From an uncultured Acidobacteriota bacterium (GTDB taxonomy: Bacteria > Acidobacteriota > Thermoanaerobaculia > Gp7-AA8): 16,078 nt of DNA. Positions 7,901 to 14,273 of the stretch are shown piece after piece. The stretch spans positions 1-16,078 of the forward strand of contig CAMPKJ010000093.1 of the NCBI GenBank assembly GCA_946887105.1, written 5' to 3'. Both the position numbers and the translations under genes were made by a program. The notes below the pieces were generated by a model that was not told where the DNA came from, did no database searches, and saw only the letters and a program-made list of their open reading frames with translations. Every line of letters begins with the position of its first letter. Position 1 is the first letter of the stretch.

Positions 7901-8471
7901 GTGGCACGACGCCGGACATCCGTGGCTGCGCGTGGCGGTGAATCTCTCGCCGCGCCAGTTCCAGGACACGGAACTGGTCGGCACGGTCGAGCGCGTCCTC
8001 GAGGAGACCGGATTCCCCCCGCCGCTGCTCGATCTCGAGATCACCGAGTCGACGGCCATGCAGAATGCCGAGCTGTCGCTGTCCATTCTCAACCGCCTCA
8101 AGGAAATGGGCGTTCGCATTTCCATCGACGACTTCGGCACCGGCTACTCATCGCTGAGTTACCTGAAGCGATTCCCGATCGATACGGTGAAGATCGATCA
8201 GGACTTCGTGCGCGATCTGACCAGCGACGATGCCGCGATCATCTCCGCCGTGATCTCCATGGCTCGCGCGCTGAACCTGCGCGTGATCGCGGAGGGAGTC
8301 GAGACGGAGGAGCAGCTGGCGTTCCTGCGACGCGAGCAGTGTTCGGAGATGCAGGGATTTCTCTACAGCCAGCCGTTGACCGTGGCCGACTTCGAGCAGG
8401 CCTTGCGCGGCGTTCAGGGCGTGACGGTTTCCGCGTCGCGATTCGGCCGGCCGAGGTTGACACTGGAGTAA
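4917..8471 (+). CDS. 7TM-PAS(x4)-GGDEF-EAL cyclic-di-GMP sensor enzyme
   Basis: Large membrane sensor (1184 aa as drawn) able in principle both to make and to break cyclic di-GMP. Residues about 30-255 contain some seven hydrophobic helices, resembling the 7TM N-terminus found on sensor kinases. Four PAS domains follow, at about 262-370, 378-495, 500-618 and 622-740, most ending in the D(I/F)TERK-type PAC signature. The GGDEF domain (about 742-905) has an intact GGDEF (822-826) and an RAED inhibitory site five residues before it. The EAL domain (about 915-1165) has EAL at 950-952 plus NLSPRQF, LEITES, DDFGTGYSSLSYL, KIDQDFV and AEGVET, so the hydrolase metal ligands look complete. The start is uncertain: GTG at 4917, or GTG at 4980 just after a possible -10 at 4954; the latter removes 21 residues and leaves the membrane region intact. 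A receiver gene follows 39 nt downstream. Confidence 0.93.
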   Translation: MGVVTSVPVADALPSFASVPTVPDLQSLFAASGYSPNALSFATAFAALAILFLGTAVLWRGRSSAPSRRFFVVTLCAGGWLGAFALMYAAGDPRIAVIWARTGFLFAALMPAAVFHFATTLVARHKPYVLPARLFWLACAVAGLLGFLTERLIPSVRRFAWGHYPLGRPIGGLIVLCFSGIVIASIHIFWRMYRRAEGPARERAGALLLAFVLGSMAMLDYLPSVGIDLQPIGSIAALAFVIVAATAVWHFELGDITPQYAAGQILETMKSAVVVSDMNGRVRVVNRGAERLLAYKPGGLRDAHLRDVLQRDENLTTGQLLNSMGVLEHPMVWRASDGSRVDVLAASSFLRDDEGVPVGVVYVANDFTERKRAEQALRESEHRYRTLFELNPLPMWVYDCETLRFTAVNDAAIAHYGFPRDEFLTMTIADIRPPEEVPAMQAALHGLDERQRPRQFKHRKKDGSVIDVDVTSFEFVSGGRPARLVIAQDITERKRADEALRLSEERYRELFENANDLIYTHDLEGRITSMNISGERVSGYTRDELLGTHIQSLVVPEHVDRAREAMEKKMRGEATATFYEVDMMAKDGRRIPLELSTRLIYRDGKPVGVQGMGRDVSERKTSEARYRLLFERNLAGVFRTGADGHIIECNDACARIFGFESRDEFLAADAHDFYFDEAERDRLVQTLRDQGQISNLELRMRRRDGSTVWVLENVSLLDGDTLEGTIIDITDRKHAQEQMEYQAYHDSLTHLPNRLLFRDRITVALAHARRNSRAAAVMFLDLDQFKLVNDTLGHTVGDRLLQVIGSRLVTCVRAEDTVARMGGDEFTILLSDLHDRRGATSVAQKVLEAVRHPVLVDEHELYVTTSVGIAIFPDDGADAESLLKNADRAMYRAKELGRDNFQFSTPAKFEIAEGRLAMERRLRRALEREEFVLHYQPMVEIATGQLAGAEALVRWNHPESGLIQPEDFIPIAEETQLIVPIGAWVLRTACKQMKAWHDAGHPWLRVAVNLSPRQFQDTELVGTVERVLEETGFPPPLLDLEITESTAMQNAELSLSILNRLKEMGVRISIDDFGTGYSSLSYLKRFPIDTVKIDQDFVRDLTSDDAAIISAVISMARALNLRVIAEGVETEEQLAFLRREQCSEMQGFLYSQPLTVADFEQALRGVQGVTVSASRFGRPRLTLE
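4954..4959 (+). promoter_or_regulatory. Weak candidate -10 (TACCAT) favouring the 4980 start
   Basis: TACCAT matches four of six consensus bases and ends 20 nt before the in-frame GTG at 4980, the same spacing as TATACT to the rsgA ATG. If used, translation must begin at 4980 or later rather than at 4917. No -35 element is evident. Confidence 0.2.
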
Positions 8472-8510
8472 ACGCCCTGCAGTATCGCGCCGTCAGCAAT
8501 AAGGGCAGAG

Positions 8511-8963
8511 ATGGCGATCGAGCAGCACCGGCGTGTTCTCGTGATCGACGACGATCGCGCAGTCCGGCAGATCCTCGTCCAGGCGCTGCGCGGGAAATCG
8601 CTGACCATCGACGAAGCAGCCAATGGGCGCGAGGCGCTCGAGTTGCTGCGCGGGAATGCCTATGCGGTCGTGCTGCTCGACATCCTGATGCCGGACGTGA
8701 ACGGCTTCGGCGTGCTCGATGGCATCGATGAAGAGGCGCTGAACGCGCCGGTGGTGCTGGTGGTGAGCGGCGCTGAGCGCGACATCCTCGACTGTCTGGA
8801 CTCGAAACGCATCCACGGCATCGTCCGGAAGCCGTTCGATCCGCTGGAAGTCGCGGCCGTCGTGGCCGCCTGTTCCGAGATCCGCGGCAATCGCTGCTTC
8901 GAGGCCATGGCCATCGCCACGGTGGTGACCGGCGCGCAGTTGATCGCGTTATTGAAGGTGTGA
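8511..8963 (+). CDS. Stand-alone receiver (CheY-like) response regulator
   Basis: A 150-aa phosphoacceptor protein with no DNA-binding or enzymatic output domain. The receiver fold covers about residues 7-125. The acidic pocket is D13-D15 (VIDDD), the phosphorylation site is D57 (VVLLDILMPD), the Thr/Ser switch is S86 (VVSG) and the conserved lysine is K107 (RKPF). A short tail of about 25 residues, fairly hydrophobic (ATVVTGAQLIALLKV), follows the receiver. AAGGGCAG before the ATG supplies a ribosome binding site. It lies 39 nt after the GGDEF-EAL gene and is probably co-transcribed with it, so it may relay or tune that sensor, though no histidine kinase lies in the window. Its last 15 nt overlap the 3' end of the opposite-strand receiver gene. 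Confidence 0.92.
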   Translation: MAIEQHRRVLVIDDDRAVRQILVQALRGKSLTIDEAANGREALELLRGNAYAVVLLDILMPDVNGFGVLDGIDEEALNAPVVLVVSGAERDILDCLDSKRIHGIVRKPFDPLEVAAVVAACSEIRGNRCFEAMAIATVVTGAQLIALLKV

Positions 8964-9410
8964 TGCGCGCTTCAGCACTTCGGTCAGCAGCAGCAACATC
9001 CCGCCGGAGATGATCGGTCCGCGGAGATTGGGCGGGCCGCCGAGGCCGGCGCATTCGCGAACGGCATTGTGGAGCACGTCCACTTCGAAAGGCTTGGGGA
9101 TCACGGAGCGCACCGCGTAACCCTGCACGCGTTTCATCTCACGCGCGTTGACCGCGGCGGTGACGATGATGACCCGGCTCAGGAGATCGGGGCGCTCGGC
9201 CGTCAGGAAGTCGAGCACTGCATAGCCGTCGACCGCGGGCATCAGCAAGTCGAGCAGGATCGCCGCATATGGCTGCGGCGTCTTCAGGCGGTCGATTGCC
9301 TCGCCGCCGTCACGCGCGACATGAACAACGAAGTCCGCCTGGAGCAGCGCCGTCATGAGCGTGCAGGTGGCTTCGTTGTCGTCCGCCAACAGCACGAACG
9401 CTTTTTCCAA
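8949..9410 (-). CDS. Second stand-alone receiver response regulator
   Basis: A 153-aa single-domain receiver on the minus strand. D10 and D11 (ADDN) form the acidic pocket, D54 (AILLDLLMP) is the phosphorylation site, T84 (IVTAA) the switch and K106 (IPKPF) the conserved lysine. A C-terminal tail (about 120-153) includes a Gly/Pro-rich link and a hydrophobic stretch, ISGGMLLLLTEVLKRA. The start is inferred as TTG at 9410: it is preceded by GGGGGATC at ribosome-binding distance and falls directly before the first receiver strand, and no ATG is available there. It diverges from rsgA and converges with the other receiver. Output partner and kinase are unknown. Confidence 0.88.
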   Translation of the reverse strand: MEKAFVLLADDNEATCTLMTALLQADFVVHVARDGGEAIDRLKTPQPYAAILLDLLMPAVDGYAVLDFLTAERPDLLSRVIIVTAAVNAREMKRVQGYAVRSVIPKPFEVDVLHNAVRECAGLGGPPNLRGPIISGGMLLLLTEVLKRASHLQ

Positions 9411-9442
9411 TGTGGAGATCCCCCGTTTGGACGATGTCGCGG

Positions 9443-9448
9443 ATTGTA
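9443..9448 (-). promoter_or_regulatory. Candidate -10 (TACAAT) for the minus-strand receiver
   Basis: TACAAT on the minus strand lies 32 nt before the TTG start at 9410. This leaves a leader of about 26 nt that contains the GGGGGA ribosome binding site. The -35 region is not convincing. Confidence 0.45.
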
Positions 9449-9451
9449 ACC

Positions 9452-9457
9452 TATACT
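9452..9457 (+). promoter_or_regulatory. Candidate -10 (TATACT) for rsgA
   Basis: TATACT matches five of six consensus bases and lies 20 nt before the rsgA ATG. A weak -35 (TTGGAC, 9427-9432) is 19 nt upstream. It is separated by only 3 bp from the opposed TACAAT on the other strand, so the two polymerase sites would overlap. Confidence 0.45.
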
Positions 9458-9477
9458 CGCGCCGCCTCACGCTCCCG

Positions 9478-10581
9478 ATGAAATCGAAGAAACGCGCCGG
9501 CAAGATCCGCCAGGCCTTCCGCAAAGACAAGCGCGTCGTGCGCGAGCAGCGCGTCACAGAGGACAACTGGGAAGAGTTGCTCGACCAGCACGGACACGCC
9601 GTCAAGCGTCCGTCCATCGGCGACGTGCTGCGCCAACTCGTGCTGCACGATGAGGAGATCGCGCGCGACGCCGACGATTCGCTCGAAGGCAGCGGCGTCG
9701 TATTCAGCGTGAGCAGCGGCCGCTGTCGCGTGCTGCGCGACGGCGAGGAGCTCGATTGCGTGATTCCGCCGGAGTTGGCGGTGCGCCAGAAGAGCGCGCT
9801 GGCGGTGGGCGATCGCGTACGCGTTTCGGATGAGGACGGCGTGTGGCGCCTGCAGGCGGTGCTGCCGCGACGGACCGTGCTGGCGCGTCCCGATCCGCTG
9901 CACAAACACATGCAGCGCCTCATCGCGGCGAACGTCGACGTGGTGATTCATGTGGTGTCGCTCAAGTCGCCGCCCCTGCGTCCGCGCCTCATCGATCGTT
10001 TTCTGATCGCCATCCAGCGCGGCGGCGCGCAGCCGGTGATCTGCGTGAACAAGGTGGACCTGTTGACGCCGGAAGAGCGCGAGCGCGAGCTGCCCAAGCT
10101 CGCGCCCTATCTCGAGCTCGGCGTGCCGCTCATCGGCTGCTCCACGAAAACCGGCGAAGGTCTGGAACCCTTGCGCGCTGCCGTGGAGGGGAAGATGGCC
10201 GCACTGGTCGGGCATAGCGGCGTCGGGAAGTCGTCGCTCCTCAATGCGCTCGACGAGCGTCTGCAACTGGCCACGAACACCCTCAATCGCAAACGCGGCA
10301 CGGGCCGGCATACCACCACCGCGTCGACGCTCTATGACTTCGGCGGCGGAACGTTCCTCATCGACACGCCCGGCATCCGCGAGTTCGGCCTATGGGACCT
10401 CGACCGCGAGTCGCTGCGCGATTATTTCCCCGAATTCGACGAGCCGAGCGAATCGTGCCGCTTCACGAACTGCACGCACGTGCACGAGCCCGATTGCGAG
10501 GTGCAGGCCCAGGTGGAGGCAGGGGTGCTGAATCACGCGCGCTACGACACGTACGTGCGGCTGTGGGAAGACCTGCACTGA
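9478..10581 (+). CDS. rsgA: Ribosome small-subunit-dependent GTPase RsgA
   Basis: Circularly permuted GTPase that acts late in 30S ribosomal subunit maturation. The 367-aa protein shows an OB-fold-like region (about 60-120) followed by GTPase motifs in the permuted order G4-G1-G3: NKVD at 191-194, P-loop GHSGVGKSS at 245-253, switch II DTPG at 296-299. The C-terminal zinc-binding motif is present with C327, C332, H334 and C340. The first 40 or so residues are an unusually basic, Lys/Arg-rich extension (MKSKKRAGKIRQAFRKDKR) that would suit RNA contact. The ATG at 9478 is chosen because the frame upstream of it runs through the divergent promoter and receiver gene; it has no Shine-Dalgarno sequence. 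The phospholipase-like gene follows after 14 nt. Confidence 0.96.
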   Translation: MKSKKRAGKIRQAFRKDKRVVREQRVTEDNWEELLDQHGHAVKRPSIGDVLRQLVLHDEEIARDADDSLEGSGVVFSVSSGRCRVLRDGEELDCVIPPELAVRQKSALAVGDRVRVSDEDGVWRLQAVLPRRTVLARPDPLHKHMQRLIAANVDVVIHVVSLKSPPLRPRLIDRFLIAIQRGGAQPVICVNKVDLLTPEERERELPKLAPYLELGVPLIGCSTKTGEGLEPLRAAVEGKMAALVGHSGVGKSSLLNALDERLQLATNTLNRKRGTGRHTTTASTLYDFGGGTFLIDTPGIREFGLWDLDRESLRDYFPEFDEPSESCRFTNCTHVHEPDCEVQAQVEAGVLNHARYDTYVRLWEDLH

Positions 10582-10595
10582 AGGCGAGGAGAGAA

Positions 10596-12521
10596 ATGGA
10601 AAGTATTTTTTTTGGTCTCGGATACGAATTCGACGGCGGTGCCGATCCCGGCGTGGCCATCGACGAATTCGGCTACCTGGTCGAGGTTCACAAGAACGAG
10701 GCCGGGACGAGCCTGTACTCGCGCACGGGCCAGCTCCGCGACGCGCAGGTCTACTGGAACGACACCGGCGGCGACCGCAAACCGTACACCGGCGGCACGC
10801 AGCCGGCGGTGGCGAAAAACAACGGCGGCGATGTCGTCGAGGTCCACAAACGCGAGGTCGGCGACAAGCTGTTCGTCATGTACGGCAAATTCACCGGCCC
10901 GGCGGTCGCGTGGAGCGAATCGATCTCCTATGACGACGACGGACACGATCCGGCGGTGGCGATCAACGACCGCCGCGAGATCGTGACCGTGTACGCCGAA
11001 GACAGCGACAAAGTGCGGTACCGGCGCGGTTCCATCACCACGAAAGACGGCAAGACCATCGTCCAGTTTCGCGCCGAACAGGATCTCGGCGAAGGCCAGT
11101 ATCCGAAGGTGGCCATCGATAACGACGGCAACGTCATCGCGGTCTGGGAACGCAATGTCGACGGGAAGTACAAACTGCGCTGCTGTGTCGGAAAGCTGAG
11201 CACCGACGTCGAGACCATCACCTGGGGAACGGTCACGGATCTCGTCGCGGAAGAGGGATTCCGGCCGTGCGTCGCGCTGACGAACAACGGTTTCGTGGTG
11301 GCGGTGTACAACCAGGGATCGGTCAACCTGAAACAGATGTTCGGACGGCTGGATGCCTCGACGAAGACCGTCACGTGGGATCCGGCGACGTATTTCGATG
11401 ACGGCGTCCATCCCGCGGTCGCGGCGGCGGGAACGTCCGCGGTGCGGATCGCGCAGAGCGATTGGGCGCCATGGGTCAACCGTCTCTGGTACTCGACGTC
11501 ACTCATCACCGATCGCGCGAACTGGATGCACGACCGGCTCAACCAGATCGGCTCGAAGATGGTCAAGCAGCTCTTCATCCCCGGCAGTCACGATGCAGGC
11601 ATGTACACGGGCGGCTTCTCGACCCTCGGCAAGACGCAGGAGCTCTCGATCTACGGCCAGCTCGCCGCCGGCGTGCGCTATTTCGATCTGCGCGTGGAAT
11701 GGAACGATCCCGTGTTCAACATCCACCACGGCACCATCAACGGGCCGCTGCTCTCGGACGTGCTCCAGCAGATCGCCGACTTCTGCAATGAAGGTCACCA
11801 GGAACTGGTGATCCTCGACTTCTCGCACTTCACGCACTTCGTCGATTCCGGCACCTGGTTCTCGTTCGTGGACGAGGTGATCGGCAAGCTGGATCCGTGG
11901 ATGTACAAGACCCAGCGGACGGACAAGCGCCTCGCGGAAATCACGCTGTCCGAGTACATCAGCAGCGGCATGAAGATCCTGGTGGTCGTCGACGAAGACT
12001 GGCCGGTCGACGATCCGGTGCAGGGCTTCTGGGTGTTCCGCAATTCGGCCAGCGACACGGCGGAGTTGGGACAGCTCCGCGTGTTCGATCAGTATTCGAG
12101 CGACGCGAACTACGAGGACGTGAAGAAGGATCAGACCGAGAAATACGACGCCTACAACGGCTACTGCGATCCGGACACGAACGTGCCGTGCGATCTGTTC
12201 CTGCTCTCCTGGACCTGCACCTCGCCCGTTGGCGTCGGCGTGTGGCAGGTGTCGAAGAACATCAACCGCCATCTCGGCGACTTCATGCAACACCTGGCCA
12301 TGCCGAATGCGAGCGGCTACGACCCGAACATCCTCTACGTCGACTACTGCGAGTTCGCGCGCGTCACGGATGTCGCTCTGTACGCGAACGGCGCGCCGCT
12401 GGTGTACTCGGACAAAACGACCCCGCACCTCGAGATCCGGAAGGACACGGAGGCCGGGGACTCCACGGAAGCGCAGCCGCTGCCGGAAATGCCGCCGCCG
12501 TCCGGCCACCCTCGCGTCTGA
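10596..12521 (+). CDS. Propeller-like repeats fused to a PI-PLC-type phosphodiesterase domain
   Basis: A 641-aa two-part protein. Residues about 8-310 hold five or six repeats of about 50 residues, each with a core like DPxVAIDxxGxVVEVH (for example ADPGVAIDEFGYLVEVH, TQPAVAKNNGGDVVEVH, HDPAVAINDRREIVTVY), as in beta-propeller or lectin-like folds. Residues about 318-600 resemble phosphatidylinositol-specific phospholipase C. FIPGSHDAGMY carries H332 and D333, GVRYFDLRVEW carries D364 and R366, and FNIHHGT carries H378. These correspond to the catalytic His, Arg and second His of Bacillus-type enzymes; the Arg suggests a metal-independent mechanism. A Pro-rich tail ends the protein. No signal peptide or membrane segment is seen. 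The ATG at 10596 has a strong site (GAGGAGAG). The gene is probably read with rsgA. The family assignment of the catalytic domain is good; the substrate is unknown. Confidence 0.88.
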   Translation: MESIFFGLGYEFDGGADPGVAIDEFGYLVEVHKNEAGTSLYSRTGQLRDAQVYWNDTGGDRKPYTGGTQPAVAKNNGGDVVEVHKREVGDKLFVMYGKFTGPAVAWSESISYDDDGHDPAVAINDRREIVTVYAEDSDKVRYRRGSITTKDGKTIVQFRAEQDLGEGQYPKVAIDNDGNVIAVWERNVDGKYKLRCCVGKLSTDVETITWGTVTDLVAEEGFRPCVALTNNGFVVAVYNQGSVNLKQMFGRLDASTKTVTWDPATYFDDGVHPAVAAAGTSAVRIAQSDWAPWVNRLWYSTSLITDRANWMHDRLNQIGSKMVKQLFIPGSHDAGMYTGGFSTLGKTQELSIYGQLAAGVRYFDLRVEWNDPVFNIHHGTINGPLLSDVLQQIADFCNEGHQELVILDFSHFTHFVDSGTWFSFVDEVIGKLDPWMYKTQRTDKRLAEITLSEYISSGMKILVVVDEDWPVDDPVQGFWVFRNSASDTAELGQLRVFDQYSSDANYEDVKKDQTEKYDAYNGYCDPDTNVPCDLFLLSWTCTSPVGVGVWQVSKNINRHLGDFMQHLAMPNASGYDPNILYVDYCEFARVTDVALYANGAPLVYSDKTTPHLEIRKDTEAGDSTEAQPLPEMPPPSGHPRV

Positions 12522-12529
12522 CCGGTACG

Positions 12530-12560
12530 CCACTGCTCCGAGCGAAGCTCGGAGCAGTGG
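12530..12560 (+). terminator. Perfect 14-bp hairpin after the phospholipase gene
   Basis: A 14-bp GC-rich inverted repeat (12530-12543 with 12547-12560) closes on a 3-nt GAA loop, beginning 9 nt after the stop codon. The following bases (TTCGTTACGG) are only weakly T-rich, so it may be a terminator or an mRNA-end stabilising hairpin rather than a classic intrinsic terminator. Confidence 0.65.
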
Positions 12561-12890
12561 TTCGTTACGGCTCGGTGCGGAGTGATGCCGTGCTGCAGCT
12601 GACACAGCGGTGCGCCCCGCAGCGCAAGCGCCTCGTTCGTCATCACCGCTGTGCAGCTGAGCACGGACGCAGCACGGCCGGCACAGGAACACCGGCGCCG
12701 CATCCGTCCCGATTCCATCACGCCGCGGGATCGAAGGAGCCTCATCCTTCTCCTGTAGCCCCTGAGGTGTGCAATCTTCTGCTCCAGGCAACATGGGGGC
12801 ATAAGTCGCATTGGCGTCACACCGCGAGTTGAGAGGGCGCCCTCCTAATTCGAAAGAACCGGCCGCAAGCGTGCCGGACAGGAGGCTCTC
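12561..12890. other. Non-coding stretch with a long imperfect hairpin
   Basis: No convincing gene is seen on either strand. The main structure is an inverted repeat pairing 12588-12612 with 12644-12666: about 23 base pairs with two single-base bulges around a 31-nt loop. A smaller GCCGG/CCGGC pair lies further on (about 12677-12694). The stretch could hold a structured RNA or be a decayed gene. No promoter for an RNA gene is clear. Confidence 0.45.
12833..12844. promoter_or_regulatory. 12-bp perfect palindrome upstream of the 65-aa gene
   Basis: GAGGGCGCCCTC is a perfect palindrome centred 52 nt before the ATG at 12891 and just before a TAATTC sequence. It could be an operator, but a GC-rich palindrome of this size can arise by chance. 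Confidence 0.25.
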
Positions 12891-13088
12891 ATGCGTGGTG
12901 CGTTGAATGTCGTGGCTCGTGGTGCGGTCGCGGTTGCGATCGTGATGGCGTTGGCGGTTCCGGCGGAGGCGAAGCCGCGCGAAGGCGGCCGTTGGTTCGA
13001 GCGGAGAATCGATCCGATCGTGAAGGTGCTGAAGAAGATGTTCAGCATCAAGACCGAGGGCGATGGGTTGTCGGATCCCCGCCCTTGA
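12891..13088 (+). CDS. 65-aa exported peptide, unknown function
   Basis: A small protein of unrecognised family. It opens with a signal peptide of about 27 residues (basic MRGALNVVARG, hydrophobic core AVAVAIVMALAVP, cleavage-type AEA), leaving a mature peptide of about 38 residues that is strongly basic in its first half (KPREGGRWFERRIDPIVKVLKKMFSIK) and ends in EGDGLSDPRP. AGGAGG lies 6 nt before the ATG, so translation is likely efficient. The amphipathic, Lys/Arg-rich middle could associate with membranes, but no function can be assigned. Its TGA stop abuts the stop codon of the convergent TPR gene with no intervening base. Confidence 0.72.
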   Translation: MRGALNVVARGAVAVAIVMALAVPAEAKPREGGRWFERRIDPIVKVLKKMFSIKTEGDGLSDPRP

Positions 13089-14273
13089 TCAATTTGCCCG
13101 CGTGAACTCGCGGGTCGGATCGGTTCGAAGCGCGTGGATGTAGACGTGAACATCGCGAACGACCTCGGGCGTCGCGTCGCTTGCGGCAATCGCATCGTTG
13201 AGATAGGCGAGGGCAGCGACGGCGCGACGATTGAGGTTGGCGGCGGTGAACTCGTGCACGATCAACGCAGCGAGCGCACGTGCTTCCGTTACAGCACCGA
13301 GGACGAGTTGCGCCTCGACGATTCCCAAGCCGCTGAGGCCTCCTTCTTCGATGAGACCGTGTGCAAGAAAGATCTCGCGAGTATTTGTAAGGGTCGTGAT
13401 GGCTTCTTCGAATCGGTGAAGCCTCAACATCGCAGAGCCCGCACCGTAGGTAGCGCGAACGGCTTCTAAGTCGCGACCCAACTCCCTGCATCCACGCGCC
13501 GCCTCGGAGAAGTGGCTGATCGCCGATGCAGCATCGCCCAAATGCACCGCGCACCACCCGATGGCCATCCGGGCCTTCGCGGAGATCAACGAATCTGCAT
13601 TCACCAGAGGCCCCAGCACCTCACGGGCCGCCCGATAATCGCCCTTGCGAACGAGCAGGTTCCCGGTCGCCAGCGTGCATTTCACGTACAGCGTCGTATC
13701 GCCGTGCGCATTGAAGACGCCACGGCATTCATTCAGCGTTGCGTGGGCTTCGTCGAATCTCCGCAAGTGCTGCAGGAGGGTGGCGCGGCAAAAACGCACC
13801 ACGGCGCGATCGTGCGCGAGCGTGCCGAACGTCTCCATTTGCGCTTCAGCGCGATCGAGTGCGCGCAGCGCTTCGTCGTATCGCCCGAGATACGACAGCG
13901 CCTGGCCGCGATCCTTCCAGGCGTGCGCGCGGAGCTGCGCGACGATGATGGCCGGATACGACCGCGGCGCGAGGGCGTCTGCGATCGACGACGCGAGCTC
14001 CGCGATCGCCAGTGCTTCGCGCGGATCGGTATCGAGGCGTTTCTCCACTTCCTGGCCCAATCGCTCCAGCGCGCCGCTGGTCTGCATCTCGGTTCGCTCG
14101 CCCAACTGCGGCCATTGCGCGCGCGGGGTGTCGCGCAGCGCGCGCATGACGATGTCCTCGGATGCGGCGCGCTCGCGTTGCAGGCGGCGGGCGGTCTCCG
14201 CGAATTCGGCGACGCGCGCCGGATCGGGGCGGCGCAATGCGGCGGCAAAGGGCACCAGTTTCCGGTCGTTCAC
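13089..14273 (-). CDS. TPR-repeat protein coupled to an ECF sigma factor
   Basis: A 394-aa helical protein without signal peptide or membrane segment. Residues 1 to about 100 form a charged helical region (ARVAEFAETARRLQRERAAS). From about 105 onwards it has some six or seven tetratricopeptide-like helix pairs, recognisable from ALSYLGRYDEALRALDRAE, LLQHLRRFDEAHATLNECR, LLVRKGDYRAAREVLGPL, CAVHLGDAASAISHFSEAAR and MLRLHRFEEAITTLTNTRE. TPRs mediate protein-protein contacts. The start is GTG at 14273: its GTGA shares four bases with the TGA stop of the sigma gene, a sign of translational coupling. A role in controlling or assisting that sigma factor is inferred from this pairing. No classical anti-sigma membrane or zinc motif is present. 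Confidence 0.87.
   Translation of the reverse strand: MNDRKLVPFAAALRRPDPARVAEFAETARRLQRERAASEDIVMRALRDTPRAQWPQLGERTEMQTSGALERLGQEVEKRLDTDPREALAIAELASSIADALAPRSYPAIIVAQLRAHAWKDRGQALSYLGRYDEALRALDRAEAQMETFGTLAHDRAVVRFCRATLLQHLRRFDEAHATLNECRGVFNAHGDTTLYVKCTLATGNLLVRKGDYRAAREVLGPLVNADSLISAKARMAIGWCAVHLGDAASAISHFSEAARGCRELGRDLEAVRATYGAGSAMLRLHRFEEAITTLTNTREIFLAHGLIEEGGLSGLGIVEAQLVLGAVTEARALAALIVHEFTAANLNRRAVAALAYLNDAIAASDATPEVVRDVHVYIHALRTDPTREFTRAN

Noticed and set aside
9411..9923. N-terminal extension of the minus-strand receiver
   Set aside because: The added residues are Ser/Arg/Thr-rich and lie antisense to rsgA; the receiver fold begins right after the TTG at 9410, which has its own ribosome binding site.
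11499..12794. 431-codon minus-strand frame opposite the phospholipase gene
   Set aside because: Shadow of the PI-PLC domain; no motif, and the plus strand has conserved catalytic residues and a ribosome binding site.
12344..12820. Minus-strand 158-codon frame covering the non-coding stretch
   Set aside because: Over a third lies antisense to the phospholipase gene, the rest spans hairpins, and the composition (Arg, Cys, Ser) is not protein-like. No ribosome binding site was noted.
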